64,000 nucleotides of DNA from Actinomycetes bacterium (GCA_023392635.1 JAEVYS010000018.1:1-64000); one strand, 5' to 3'. Numbered from the stretch's first letter, positions 53,170 to 62,816 are shown. Made by a program: numbers and translations. The notes: generated by a model not told the origin, from the sequence alone.

Positions 53170-54126
53170 CTACGGCCAGCGGGCGCCGAGGGAGATGACC
53201 GCGACCGCGGCGAGGATCGAGAACAGCAGGGCGTAGCCGGCGTACTGCTCGGTGACCTCCTGGTCGACCTTCATGAAGCCCACCTGGCGCGCGACCGAGG
53301 AGTACACCTCCTTCAGCTCGCTCGACGAGGCCGCCGTGAACGCCTTGCCGCCGGACAGGCGGGCGATGTTCGCGAGCTCGGCGGTGTCGACGGGCACGGG
53401 CTCTCGACGTCCCTCGTTCTCGACGTAGCCGTTCGGGGTGCCGTACGCGATCGTGTAGATCGGGATGTGGCGCTTGCCCGCCTCGACCGCCGCCGGGCCG
53501 GACGGACGCGGCACGTTGGTGTAGCCGTCGCTGAGCAGGACGATCGCGCCGGGCGCCGTGCTGTTCGGGTCGTTCGGGTCGGGCGGTGCCTGGTCCATGG
53601 CGTCGAGGGAGGAGTAGATGCCCTCCCCGATCGCGGTGGACGGGGCGACCTGCAGCCCGTCGATGGCGGCGGCCACCACGCCACGGTCGGTGGTGGGCGG
53701 CACCAGGATCGTCGCGTAGCCGGAGAAGCTGACCAGGGCGACGTTGAACCCGGTGGGCAGCATCTGCAGGAACGCCTGGGCAGCGCTCTTCTCGGCCGCC
53801 AGCCGGTTGGGCAGCACGTCCTCGGCGAGCATCGAGCGCGACACGTCGATCGTGACCACGATCGTCGCCCGCTCCCGGGGGACGTCCACCTCGCCCTTCG
53901 GCTGGGCGAACGCCACGTTCAGCGCGGCGAGCGCGACGACGGCCGCACCCACGGCGACGTGCCGCTTCCACGCCTGCTGCTTGGGCAGCACGCGCTCGAG
54001 GTTCGTGATGGCGTGGGGACGGGTCCGGCGCCGGCGACGCCACAGCAGGAACAGGTACAGCCCCACCAGCAGCGGGATCATCAGCAGCCACCAGAGGCGC
54101 TCCGGCCTCATGAACTCAAGAGGCAT
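53170..54126 (-). CDS. membrane-anchored vWA-domain protein (second copy)
   Basis: The 318-residue BatA-like protein has two N-terminal membrane helices (about residues 10-28 and 58-75), a von Willebrand A domain with intact MIDAS (TIDVSRSM, LLSDGYTNV) and a C-terminal helix near 295-312. ATG 54126 overlaps the preceding vWA gene stop by one base. It belongs to a MoxR-DUF58-vWA-vWA operon, thought to act in metal-dependent assembly of envelope proteins. The exact clients are unknown. Confidence 0.88.
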   Translation of the reverse strand: MPLEFMRPERLWWLLMIPLLVGLYLFLLWRRRRRTRPHAITNLERVLPKQQAWKRHVAVGAAVVALAALNVAFAQPKGEVDVPRERATIVVTIDVSRSMLAEDVLPNRLAAEKSAAQAFLQMLPTGFNVALVSFSGYATILVPPTTDRGVVAAAIDGLQVAPSTAIGEGIYSSLDAMDQAPPDPNDPNSTAPGAIVLLSDGYTNVPRPSGPAAVEAGKRHIPIYTIAYGTPNGYVENEGRREPVPVDTAELANIARLSGGKAFTAASSSELKEVYSSVARQVGFMKVDQEVTEQYAGYALLFSILAAVAVISLGARWP

Positions 54127-55091
54127 CACGGCCACCTCGTTCCCAGGGACACCGCACCGAGGGCGGCCACCACAGCGAAGGCGAGACCGTAGCCCGCCCA
54201 CAAGGCGGTCGTCTCTTTCTTCGTCGGGGTCTGGCCGACCTCGCTGCGGATGTTGTTGTAGACCTTGTTGAGCTGGTCGAGGCTTTCGGCGGAGAACGCC
54301 TGCCCGCCGGTCGCCTGCGCGATGTTGCTCAGCAGGGTGCGGTCCGGCGGCACCGGCTCCCGCTTGCCGTCGAGGTCGACGTGCCCGTTGTCGGTGCCGT
54401 ACGCGATCGTGTAGATGGGCACGTTCTGCTTCTTGGCTTCCGCTGCCGCCTGGGACGGCGCGCGCCCGGCCGTGTTCTGCCCGTCCGACAGCAGCACGAT
54501 GGCGCCCGGCGCCGGTGTCGAGTCGCTGCCCTTGGGTGCGAGCAGGAGCGAGTTGAGGGCGACGTAGATCGAGTCCCCCACCGCGGTCGAGTCCTGCAGC
54601 TTCAACCCGTTGATCGCCTGTCCCGCCTGCACCCGGTCGATCGTCGGTGGCAGCCGCACGTTGGGGTTCCCGGACAGGCTGACGATCGACAGGTTGTACT
54701 GCGCCGGCAACGCCCTCACGAAGGTGAGCGCGGCCTGCTTGGCCGCGTCCAGCCGGGTCGGCTTCACGTCCGTGGCCTGCATCGACTGCGAGATGTCGAT
54801 CACCAGCACCACGGTGGCTCGCTCGCGAGGCACCATCTCGATGCCGTTGGGACGCGCCCAGGCGAAGCTCAGCGCCACCAGCGCTGCCAGCGACAGCGCC
54901 ACGGCGAGGTGCCGGCGCCACTGCGACTGCTTCGGCACGACCCGCGACAGGATGGCGGTGTTCGTGAACCGCATGCCCGTCTTCTTCTTGCGCAGCACCA
55001 GGTAGATGTAGCCCGCGACGAGGAACGGCACGATCAGCAGCACCCAGAGGCGCTCGGGTGCGACGAAGGTGGGGAACCAGTCGACGTTCAC
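54126..55091 (-). CDS. membrane-anchored vWA-domain protein (first copy)
   Basis: The 321-residue protein has the same architecture as its downstream neighbour: two N-terminal membrane helices, vWA domain with MIDAS (LVIDISQSM, LLSDGQNTA) and a C-terminal membrane helix. The two copies align through most of their length (for example GAIVLLSDG, IPIYTIAYGT, LGTRWP/LGARWP ends) and arose by tandem duplication. It overlaps the DUF58 stop by ATGA. Confidence 0.88.
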   Translation of the reverse strand: MNVDWFPTFVAPERLWVLLIVPFLVAGYIYLVLRKKKTGMRFTNTAILSRVVPKQSQWRRHLAVALSLAALVALSFAWARPNGIEMVPRERATVVLVIDISQSMQATDVKPTRLDAAKQAALTFVRALPAQYNLSIVSLSGNPNVRLPPTIDRVQAGQAINGLKLQDSTAVGDSIYVALNSLLLAPKGSDSTPAPGAIVLLSDGQNTAGRAPSQAAAEAKKQNVPIYTIAYGTDNGHVDLDGKREPVPPDRTLLSNIAQATGGQAFSAESLDQLNKVYNNIRSEVGQTPTKKETTALWAGYGLAFAVVAALGAVSLGTRWP

Positions 55092-56137
55092 TTGGTCACC
55101 CCGGTGGGCGGCTGGTGCAGCATGCTGGCCGTCCGGCGGTAGGCCAGCACGAAGCGCGCGATGTCATGCACCCAGTCTCTGTCGGTACGCAACTGGATGT
55201 GCGCGGCCCCGGCGCGGCGCAGTGCGATGCGGATGCGTTCCCGCTGCGCGGCGGTCGCCGCGTCCATGCGTTCGCGGGCCGCGTCGTCGGAGGTGTTCAC
55301 GTAGCGCTCGAAGTCGGTCTCCGGGTCGCGGATGAGCAGGTCACCGACATCCGCGAACTCGATCTCGTGGCTGTCGACCACCTCGATGGCCAGGACCTGG
55401 TTGCGCACCGCCAGCTGGCGCATCGGACGCTCCCATTCGGGCTCGACGTTGGGGTCGAGCTCGAAGTCGCCGGGGGTGAGGAAGTCGGAGACCACGAGCC
55501 GCATGCCTCGGCGGCGCTCGGTGCGCGCCATGCGCTGGATGCCCGCGGCGAGAGAGTACGGGCCGGTGGTGTGGTCGGAGACGATGGGCTCGGTCAGCAG
55601 GCGCCGCAGCAGTCCGTACAGCGCGGTGCGCCCCGACTGCGCCGGGTAGCGCTTGATCTGGTCGGGACGCATCACCAGGCCCCCGAACCGGTCGCCCATC
55701 TTCTGGCTCAGGAAACCGATGGTGGCGATCGCCGCGATCCCGAGGTCACGCTTGGTGACGCCCTCGGTCCCCCAGTTCATCGACGGGGTGACGTCGAGCA
55801 GCGCCCAGATCTCCAGTTCACGGTCGGCGATGGTGTCACGCACGTAGGGCACGGTGGTGCGGGCGGTCACGGCCCAGTCGATCTTGCGGACGTCGTCTTG
55901 GCCCGGCACGTACATGCGCGCATCGTTGGCCTCCGAACCGGGCCCGGGCAGCAGGCCCTGGTGGTCGCCGTGCAGGAAGCCCTCGAGTCGCCGGACGACG
56001 GTGAGCTCCAGGCGTCGCAGCGCAGCCTCCGGAGCGAGCTTGTGCAGCGGGATGGTGGCCGAGCGGGGCTCGTGCAGCACCGAGGCCACCGCGCCGAACT
56101 CCTCGGGCGGCGGCGCGAAGCCGGGCTGCACGGACAT
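55088..56137 (-). CDS. DUF58 domain-containing protein
   Basis: The 349-residue protein has the DUF58 signature DARMYVPGQDDVRKIDWAVTARTTVPYVRD, followed by a vWA-like fold with LLDVTPSMNWG. It usually acts with a MoxR AAA+ ATPase as part of an envelope-associated chaperone system. It is placed between MoxR (3-bp gap) and the two vWA genes (4-bp overlap), so the operon is tight. Confidence 0.9.
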   Translation of the reverse strand: MSVQPGFAPPPEEFGAVASVLHEPRSATIPLHKLAPEAALRRLELTVVRRLEGFLHGDHQGLLPGPGSEANDARMYVPGQDDVRKIDWAVTARTTVPYVRDTIADRELEIWALLDVTPSMNWGTEGVTKRDLGIAAIATIGFLSQKMGDRFGGLVMRPDQIKRYPAQSGRTALYGLLRRLLTEPIVSDHTTGPYSLAAGIQRMARTERRRGMRLVVSDFLTPGDFELDPNVEPEWERPMRQLAVRNQVLAIEVVDSHEIEFADVGDLLIRDPETDFERYVNTSDDAARERMDAATAAQRERIRIALRRAGAAHIQLRTDRDWVHDIARFVLAYRRTASMLHQPPTGVTK

Positions 56138-56140
56138 GGG

Positions 56141-57232
56141 TCAGTTGCGCCCTTCGGGCACGTAGCTGTGCTGGGTGTGGGCGGTCTGGCGCTGCTGGTT
56201 GTTCCACACCGGGGTGGGGGGCGGCACCATGGCGAGGATGCGCTCGATGACCTGGGCGGGGGTGATGTTGTCGGCGACCGCGTCGAAGCCGAGCACGAGC
56301 CGGTGGCTCATCACGTCCTTGGCGACGGCCTGCACGTCGGTCGGCAGCACGTAGTCGCGTCCGTGGATCAGGGCCAGCGCCCGGGCAGCGGCCACCAGGC
56401 CCAGCGTCGCGCGCGGGCTGCATCCCACCTGGATGACCGAGGTCAGGTCGGGCATGCCGAACTCCTCCGGGGTGCGGGTGGCCAGGACGAGTCGGACGAT
56501 GTACTCCGCGACGAGGTTGTGCACGAAGATGTTGGACGCCTGCTCCTGCAGTTCGAGCACCACCTCGGGGTTCAGCACCGGCTCGGCGGTCGGTGGCCTC
56601 ACGCTCATGCGGCGCAGGATCTCGAACTCCTCGTTGCCGCGCGGGTAGGGCACGTCCACCTTCAGCAGGAACCGGTCGCGCTGGGCCTCCGGCAACGGAT
56701 AGACACCCTCGGACTCGATGGGGTTCTCGGTCGCGATCACGATGAACGGCTGCGGGACCGGGTAGGTGGTCCCGCCGATGGAGACCTGCTTCTCCGCCAT
56801 CAGCTCGAGCATGGCCGACTGCACCTTCGCCGGGGCGCGGTTGATCTCGTCGGCCAGCACGAAGTTGACGAACACCGGGCCGAGCGCGATGTCGAACTTC
56901 TCCTGGCGGGCGGAGTAGATCCGGGTGCCGACGATGTCGGAGGGCACCAGGTCGGGCGTGAACTGGATGCGGGCGAACTCCCCTCCGACCACGGTCGCGA
57001 AGCTGCGCACGGCGAGGGTCTTCGCGACGCCCGGCACGCCCTCGAGCAGGCAGTGCCCCTTGGCGAGCAGGGCGACCATCAACTGCTCGACCATGTGCTC
57101 CTGGCCGACGATGACGCGCTGCACCTGTGCGATCGCGTCGCCCAGGACCTTCGCCGCCTTCTGGGGGTCGGACTTCGGTGCGGTCTGCGGGGACGGGGCT
57201 GGCGCCGCCACGGGCTGGGTCGGATCGGTCAC
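56141..57232 (-). CDS. MoxR-family AAA+ ATPase
   Basis: The 363-residue protein has Walker A LLEGVPGVAKT, Walker B LVLADEINRAP, sensor IVIATENPIESEGVYPLPEAQRDRF and the arginine-rich C-terminal lid. A proline/alanine-rich N-terminal ~25 residues precede the domain. It leads the MoxR-DUF58-vWA-vWA operon and probably drives metal insertion or complex maturation by its partners. Confidence 0.93.
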   Translation of the reverse strand: MTDPTQPVAAPAPSPQTAPKSDPQKAAKVLGDAIAQVQRVIVGQEHMVEQLMVALLAKGHCLLEGVPGVAKTLAVRSFATVVGGEFARIQFTPDLVPSDIVGTRIYSARQEKFDIALGPVFVNFVLADEINRAPAKVQSAMLELMAEKQVSIGGTTYPVPQPFIVIATENPIESEGVYPLPEAQRDRFLLKVDVPYPRGNEEFEILRRMSVRPPTAEPVLNPEVVLELQEQASNIFVHNLVAEYIVRLVLATRTPEEFGMPDLTSVIQVGCSPRATLGLVAAARALALIHGRDYVLPTDVQAVAKDVMSHRLVLGFDAVADNITPAQVIERILAMVPPPTPVWNNQQRQTAHTQHSYVPEGRN

Positions 57233-57465
57233 GCGAGTCTCTCCTGCTTTTCGGAGTCGGTGTGTGCACAGGTGCGACCACGATACCGGCTGGCCCTATG
57301 CGCCCCTTGTGCCCCCACGTCCCGCCCGCCCGACGTGTCCGAACCGCCCTCGCGCCCGCCGCGGGCCGTCGCGACAAGCCGGGACGCGGGGCCGGGGAGC
57401 GTCCCGGGCGGTACGGCACAATGGGGTGACCGCGGGACGCGCCCGCGGTCGGGCGATGGGACGAG

Positions 57466-58341
57466 ATGAGCACTCCGGAGCACCCGGACGCGGCGCAGCC
57501 GCCCCTGTTGGCTCCCCTGCTGCCCTCGGACCCGCCGAAGGTCGGGGACTACTGGCTCGACGCCCGGCTCGTGGCGGCACCGTCCGGCGTCGCGTACATC
57601 GGGCACGACCCCGCCAACACCCCCACCATGCTCGTGCTGCTCTCGGAGGGTGCCGCGGCGGACGCGGGGGCGCGTGACCGGTTCGCCGGCACCGTCAACC
57701 GGATGCACATCGACACGGTGCTGGCCCGCGGGGGGCACGGCCAGAAGGACGGCCGGCTCGGGCTGCGCTACACCGACGACCAGGACGACGACCCGAGGAT
57801 CGGTGAGGAGACCCCGGCCACGCCCTGGGTGGCGCTCGCCTACGACGCCTCCCCCGCGTCCCTGGCCGAGGCGCGGCGGATCCTGGCCGAGGTCGACCTC
57901 TCCGACGTGCCGCTCCAGGGCACGCCCGCCGGGCCCGACTACCAGCTGCACTGGATCGACCGGGTGCGTCCGGGCATCGCCAAGCTCTGGCCGCTCCCGT
58001 GGCCGGGTCGCCACGATCGTGCCGGCTGGTTGTCCATCCTCGCGTCGTGGCTGTTGATGCTGCTGCTCGCCGCCCTGGCGGTGCTGATCGCCATCCTCAT
58101 CTTCCAGCAGGCCCCGCAGGTCGCTCCTCCGCCGCCGGTCCCGACCAGCGCGTCCGGCTCGCCGTCGCCGCAGTCGGGCTCGCCCTCACCGCAGTCCGGG
58201 TCGCCGTCACCGTCGTCGGCCTCGCCGTCGCCCCAGTCCGGGTCGCCGTCACCGTCCTCCGCGTCACCGTCCCCGGCGTCCGGTTCGCCGTCCCCGTCCC
58301 CGTCGCGGGCCGGCTCGCCCACCCCGAACTCCCGCCTGTGA
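57466..58341 (+). CDS. membrane protein with degenerate kinase-like N-terminus and Ser-Pro tail
   Basis: This 291-residue protein is not a known family to me. Residues 25-110 (VGDYWLDARLVAAPSGVAYIGHDPANTPTMLVLL...) resemble the N-lobe of a bacterial Ser/Thr kinase but lack the catalytic lysine, HRD and DFG motifs. A single membrane helix lies at about 185-209. The last ~70 residues are repeats of SPSPQSG/SPSPSSA, an extended extracellular stalk. The GTGA overlap couples it to a HAD phosphatase. It is divergent from the moxR operon. A regulatory or sensor role is speculation. Confidence 0.6.
   Translation: MSTPEHPDAAQPPLLAPLLPSDPPKVGDYWLDARLVAAPSGVAYIGHDPANTPTMLVLLSEGAAADAGARDRFAGTVNRMHIDTVLARGGHGQKDGRLGLRYTDDQDDDPRIGEETPATPWVALAYDASPASLAEARRILAEVDLSDVPLQGTPAGPDYQLHWIDRVRPGIAKLWPLPWPGRHDRAGWLSILASWLLMLLLAALAVLIAILIFQQAPQVAPPPPVPTSASGSPSPQSGSPSPQSGSPSPSSASPSPQSGSPSPSSASPSPASGSPSPSPSRAGSPTPNSRL
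58141..58320 (+). repeat. tandem Ser-Pro coding repeat
   Basis: About 180 bp encode repeated SPSPQSG/SPSPSSA units of 21 bp with synonymous variation. It forms the extracellular stalk of the membrane protein and is likely prone to length change. Confidence 0.8.
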
Positions 58342-59168
58342 CCGTGCCGGGCGCCCGCGCGCGGCCGCGTCCTCGGCTGATCGTCACCGACCTCGACGGC
58401 ACCTTCCTCGGTCCTGACTCGCGCGTGTCGCCGACCAACCTGGCCGCCGCCAGGAGGGCCACGGCACTCGGCGTGCCGTTCGTCGTCGCCACCGGGCGCC
58501 CGGTGCGGTGGCTGACGGTCCTCGACGACCTGGCGGAGGCGCACCCGGAGGTGATCGTCAGCAACGGCGGCGCCGTGTTCGACCTCGCCGCGCGGCGGGT
58601 CGTCCGCAGCTTCCCGCTCGACCCCGCCGTGGCCCGGACGGTCACCGCTGAACTGCGCAGCGCGATCCCGGGCATCACGTTCGGCTTCGAGACGCCGGAG
58701 GGGTTCGGCTGCGAACCGGGCTGCCCGTCGCGCCAGCGCGGGGAGCCCGGCGTGGTGGAGGGCAGCGTGCCGGAACTGCTGGAGCGCCTGGGTCCCCTGA
58801 TCAAGGTGCTCGGCTTCCACCCCGAACTGGCCTCCGACGCGCTCTGCGACCTGGCCGCCGCGGTGGTCGCCGATCGGCTGACCCTCACCTACGCCTTGGT
58901 CGCCGCCGGCTACGGGATGCTCGAACTGACCGCTCCGGGCGTCAGCAAGGCGTCGACCCTTGCCCTGCTGTGCGCCGACCTCGGCATCCACGCCTCGGAC
59001 GTCGTGGCGTTCGGCGACATGCCGAACGACCTGGCGATGCTGACCTGGGCCGGGCGCGGCTTCGTGGTGGCCAACGCCCACCCCTCCCTGCTCACGGGCG
59101 GGTTCCCGGTCGTGCCCGGCAACGAGGCGGACGGTGTCGGCCGCACCGTGCTCGACCTGCTGTCCTGA
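58338..59168 (+). CDS. HAD-superfamily (Cof-type) hydrolase
   Basis: The 276-residue phosphatase has motif I VTDLDGTFLG, the ATGRP motif II threonine region, a lysine in LIKVLGF and motif IV AFGDMPNDLAML. It belongs to the Cof/YidA branch that hydrolyses small phosphate esters. GTG 58338 overlaps the upstream stop. A cytidylate-kinase-like gene follows after 100 bp. Confidence 0.9.
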   Translation: MTVPGARARPRPRLIVTDLDGTFLGPDSRVSPTNLAAARRATALGVPFVVATGRPVRWLTVLDDLAEAHPEVIVSNGGAVFDLAARRVVRSFPLDPAVARTVTAELRSAIPGITFGFETPEGFGCEPGCPSRQRGEPGVVEGSVPELLERLGPLIKVLGFHPELASDALCDLAAAVVADRLTLTYALVAAGYGMLELTAPGVSKASTLALLCADLGIHASDVVAFGDMPNDLAMLTWAGRGFVVANAHPSLLTGGFPVVPGNEADGVGRTVLDLLS

Positions 59169-59268
59169 GCGTCCGAAGGCGCCGCCGACCCCTCCCGCGA
59201 GGATGCCGAATGGATTATTGTCTGTACATGGGCGGACGCGGAGGTCCCCCCGGCACCAGGAGGAAGTC

Positions 59269-59925
59269 ATGGCCGTCATCACCATCTCCCGCCAGCTCGG
59301 CAGCCACGGCGCCCGCATCGCGCAGGAGCTGGCGCTCCAGCTCGGCTACGACTTCGTGGACAAGTCGACGATCAACAAGGTGATCCGCCAGTACGGGCTC
59401 ACCCGGCTCGACCGGATCTACGACCACAAGCCGAAGATCTGGGAGCTGTTCAACGACGACAGCGCGACCACCGTCCAGATGATGAACGACACGATCGCCG
59501 CGTTCGCCGCGCGGGGCAACGTCGTGATCCTCGGTCGCGGCGGGTTCCGGGTCCTGCAGGGCCTGGCCGACGTGGTGAACGTCTTCATCAAGGCCCCCGA
59601 GGCGGTACGGGCGAAGCGGGTGGCCAAGCGCAACGGCATCGCACCCGGTGAGGCGGCCGACCTGATCAGGGCCGACGACGAGATCCGTTCGCGGTTCGTC
59701 CGGCTGTTCTACGGCGCCGGCTGGGCCGACGAGGCAGCGTTCGACGTCGTGATCGACACCGAGACCACCAACGACCCCGCGGCCATCGCGCAGATCGCGG
59801 CAGCAGTCGCCGCGCTGCCGGCCGGCACGGAGGGTGGTCGCTCCGCCGCCACCCTCGAGATCGATCCCGTGCTCGCCCGGACGGCGGCCACAGTGCTCAA
59901 CCGGAAGGCGAAGCCGAAGGCCTGA
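59269..59925 (+). CDS. cytidylate kinase-like protein (PF13189-type)
   Basis: The 218-residue protein has the family opening ITISRQLGSHGARIAQELALQLGYDFVDK, an unusual P-loop, and VILGRGG, VNVFIKAPEAVRAKRVAKRNG. These are seen in stand-alone cytidylate-kinase-like proteins whose substrate is not proven to be CMP. AGGAGGAAG precedes the ATG. A role in nucleotide phosphorylation is inferred from fold. Confidence 0.85.
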   Translation: MAVITISRQLGSHGARIAQELALQLGYDFVDKSTINKVIRQYGLTRLDRIYDHKPKIWELFNDDSATTVQMMNDTIAAFAARGNVVILGRGGFRVLQGLADVVNVFIKAPEAVRAKRVAKRNGIAPGEAADLIRADDEIRSRFVRLFYGAGWADEAAFDVVIDTETTNDPAAIAQIAAAVAALPAGTEGGRSAATLEIDPVLARTAATVLNRKAKPKA

Positions 59926-59964
59926 CCCCCAGGTCCGCACGAGCCGTCCGGGTGGGGACGACGG

Positions 59965-61446
59965 TCAGGAGGCCCCTGTCCCCGGCCCGTCACTGAACGC
60001 CGTCCGCGGAACAAAGAGCAGCGCCGCGGCGGCGACCAGCGCGGTGACACCGCACACGACCCACACCGTCACGTAGCCGGAGAACGACCCGGCGGTGCCC
60101 GGCAGCGTGCCCTCGGCATGCGTGGCCAGTGCGATCCCGAACACCGCGGACGCGATGGCGCCTCCCACCGTCTTCACCGAGTTCGTGAGCCCCGTGGCCA
60201 CACCGGTCTGGCCCTTGTGGGCCGCCGCGGCAGCCGCAGCCGGCAGGGCCGCCACCAGCGCCCCGGAACCGATGCCCGCGATCACCATGTTGGCGAGCGC
60301 CTGTGCGTAGTCGGCGTGGAACGGCAGGAACAACAGGTAGCCGGCCCCCACCAGCGCGCTCGCACCGACCAGTGCCCACCGGGGCGTCACGAGCCGGGTG
60401 ACGAGCGGAAGGAGCAGGGCACCGACCGCCAGCGTCAGCACGTACGCGCCGATCAGGATCGAGGTCTGCGCCCCGGTCACGCCGAGCCCGTAGCCGTAGA
60501 CGGACGGGTCGGTACGGGCGAACGTCGACAGCGGTGCCTGTGCGCCGAGGACGCTGACACCGAACAGTCCCGCGGTGAGGAACACCGGCCACAGCGCGGG
60601 ATCGGCGAACATGCGGACGTCCACGACCGGATCGTGCTGGCGCAGTTCCCACGCGACGAACGGCCAGAAGAGGGCGATTCCCGCAGCCATGCCCAGCCAG
60701 CCCGAAGGACTGGCCGGACCGTTCACCCGCAGGAGGAACAACCCACCGGTGAACGCCAGCAGCGCCGCCGCCACGAGCGCGAGGCCGAGGGTGTCGAACC
60801 GCCCCCCGGTGAGTTCGGGGGACTCCTTGACCCCGAACAGGATCACGAGGAAGCAGGCCGCGACCGCGAGCGCGGGGATCCACAGGATGTGCGGCAGCGC
60901 GATCACGTCGATCAGTTGGCCGGCGGAGAGCGCAGCCACGATCACGCCGACCTCGAGAGCGGCGACCAGCAGGCCGGCCGCACGCCGGGTGAGGACCGCG
61001 GGATGCCCCGTGGCCCGAGCCCTGGAGAAGACGAGGGCCGTCTCCAGCGGCAGCCACACCACGTAGAAACCCTGCAGCGACCAGGCCACGAGGAAGAGCC
61101 AGAAGTTGCCGGTGAGCGGCATCAGCGCGCTGGCCACGGCGGCGACCGCCGTCGACACCAGGAGCATGCGCCGGTGACCGATCATGTCGCCGAGCTTGGC
61201 GAACGCGGGGATCACGATGGCGGCGACGATCGCCTGCGCGCCTTCCAGCCAGTTCACGTCCGCGTCCGGCACGCCGAAGTACCGGGCGATGTCGGTGAGC
61301 ATCGGGGTGTAGAAACCCTGGATCACGCCGCTGGTGAGTTCGACGTAGACAAGGAAGCCGACGACGGCCCGCAGGGAGCCGAACCTGACCCGCCCCGGGT
61401 CGTGCGTCGCCGCAACCGCCCTGGCGCCCGGCGGATCGGCACTCAT
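59965..61446 (-). CDS. MFS transporter, DHA2-like multidrug efflux family
   Basis: This 493-residue protein has roughly 14 transmembrane helices, the motif A-like loop (AFAKLGDMIGHRRMLLVS), and the GLxxxP/motif C region typical of 14-TM exporters (DHA2). The substrate is unknown. Its start overlaps the stop of the M20 gene by ATGA, which suggests co-expression with that peptidase. Confidence 0.88.
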   Translation of the reverse strand: MSADPPGARAVAATHDPGRVRFGSLRAVVGFLVYVELTSGVIQGFYTPMLTDIARYFGVPDADVNWLEGAQAIVAAIVIPAFAKLGDMIGHRRMLLVSTAVAAVASALMPLTGNFWLFLVAWSLQGFYVVWLPLETALVFSRARATGHPAVLTRRAAGLLVAALEVGVIVAALSAGQLIDVIALPHILWIPALAVAACFLVILFGVKESPELTGGRFDTLGLALVAAALLAFTGGLFLLRVNGPASPSGWLGMAAGIALFWPFVAWELRQHDPVVDVRMFADPALWPVFLTAGLFGVSVLGAQAPLSTFARTDPSVYGYGLGVTGAQTSILIGAYVLTLAVGALLLPLVTRLVTPRWALVGASALVGAGYLLFLPFHADYAQALANMVIAGIGSGALVAALPAAAAAAAHKGQTGVATGLTNSVKTVGGAIASAVFGIALATHAEGTLPGTAGSFSGYVTVWVVCGVTALVAAAALLFVPRTAFSDGPGTGAS

Positions 61447-62816
61447 GCCCCAAGACCCTTCAGCAGCGCGCGGTAGAAGCGCTCACCGCGGACGAGGCTG
61501 TCGACCTGCACGCGTTCGTCGCGTCCGTGGATGCCGGCGCGCTCCTCGTCGGTCATGAAGATCGGTTCGAGTCGGTACACCGCGTCGCAGAAGCGGTGCC
61601 AGTGGCGGGAGTCCGTCGCGGCGGTGGTGAGATAGCCGAGGGCGGGGACGCCGGGGTAGCCGGCGTCCACGGCGTCCTCGATGAGCCGGAACTGCGCGTT
61701 GTCCGAGGATGATTCGGGCGTCGGCTCATCGCCCTCGACGATCCGGACGCTGACCTGGGGGTCGGCGATGACGCGCCGCAGCCGCGCCAGCACCCCCGAG
61801 GTGGACTCCCCCACGTTGACCCGGATGTTGAGCATCGCGGTCGCCGTCGAGGGCAGCACGTTGGCGGCGGTCCCACCGGCGAGCATGGTCGGGGCCAGTG
61901 ACGTGCGAACGAGCGCGGCGCCGTCCGCTCCGCCGGCAGCGACGAGCAGCCGGGCCGCCAGCCGCGGGGAGGACACGGCCAGGCGCCACGCGCGGGCATA
62001 GCGCGGCTCGGCGTGCCGGGCCAGCCCGGCCAGCAGGTTCGTGACCGTGCGGGGCATGCGGACCGCGAACGGGTTGCGGTTGAGGCGGGCGACGGCCCGC
62101 GCGACACGACCGACCGCGGTCAGCCCGGACGGCGCGGAGGCGTGCCCGCCCGTTCCGGTCGCGGACAGCTCCACGTTCATGACGCCCTTCTCGGCCAGCC
62201 CCACCATCGCGAACACCCCGTCCACGCCGGGAAAGGGGATGGTGGTCAGGCCGCCGCCCTCGTCCAGGACGATCCAGGGGCGCACGCCGCGGTCGCGCAG
62301 GGTCTCGGCGATCAGCCGTCCGGTGGTGCCCCGGGTCTCCTCGTCCGGCCCCAGGCACAGCAGGACCGGCCGCGGCGGCGCCCAGCCTTCCGCGAGCAGG
62401 TTCTCCACCGCTTCCAGGAGCACGCACAGCGGGCCCTTGTCGTCCAGGGCGCCACGTCCGTACACCAGGCCGTCGGCCACCCGTCCTTCGAACGGCGGCA
62501 CCGTCCACTCCGACTCCTGGCCGGCGACCGGAACGACGTCGTAATGGGCCATCAGGACGGCGGGATCCTCGTCGTTGTCGTCGTCAGGCAGCCAGCGGTA
62601 GACCAGCCCCAGTTCGCCGATCCGCTCGACGGCGAGCTGCGCATGCACGAGCGGGTACAGCTCGGCGAGCAGGCGGAGGAGTTCCTCGAACGGCGCGCTC
62701 CCCCGGACGCCCCGCTCTGCGGAGACGGTCGGGACGCGGATCAGCGCGGCCAGGCGATCCTCGATGCCCGGTCGGGCGGGCGTGGCGTCCCGCGGCGCGG
62801 CGAACTGCGGATGCAT
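61443..62816 (-). CDS. M20/M25/M40 family metallopeptidase
   Basis: The 457-residue protein has the M20 signatures: MAHYDVVP (metal His and Asp), GRGALDDKGPL (bridging Asp) and GPDEETRG (catalytic base Glu). A dimerisation domain spans about 190-320. It removes a residue from a peptide or acylated amino acid; the substrate is not clear. It may supply or use a product moved by the downstream exporter. Confidence 0.9.
   Translation of the reverse strand: MHPQFAAPRDATPARPGIEDRLAALIRVPTVSAERGVRGSAPFEELLRLLAELYPLVHAQLAVERIGELGLVYRWLPDDDNDEDPAVLMAHYDVVPVAGQESEWTVPPFEGRVADGLVYGRGALDDKGPLCVLLEAVENLLAEGWAPPRPVLLCLGPDEETRGTTGRLIAETLRDRGVRPWIVLDEGGGLTTIPFPGVDGVFAMVGLAEKGVMNVELSATGTGGHASAPSGLTAVGRVARAVARLNRNPFAVRMPRTVTNLLAGLARHAEPRYARAWRLAVSSPRLAARLLVAAGGADGAALVRTSLAPTMLAGGTAANVLPSTATAMLNIRVNVGESTSGVLARLRRVIADPQVSVRIVEGDEPTPESSSDNAQFRLIEDAVDAGYPGVPALGYLTTAATDSRHWHRFCDAVYRLEPIFMTDEERAGIHGRDERVQVDSLVRGERFYRALLKGLGA

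Noticed and set aside
55058..57469. 803-residue open frame opposite DUF58 and moxR
   Set aside because: Antisense shadow; both genes on the minus strand are intact and recognisable.
58141..58320. Minisatellite or CRISPR array
   Set aside because: The period of about 21 bp is in frame and encodes SPSPQSG-type repeats of a membrane protein.
57466..58341. Functional Ser/Thr protein kinase
   Set aside because: No catalytic lysine, HRD or DFG motif, and too little sequence before the membrane helix for a C-lobe.
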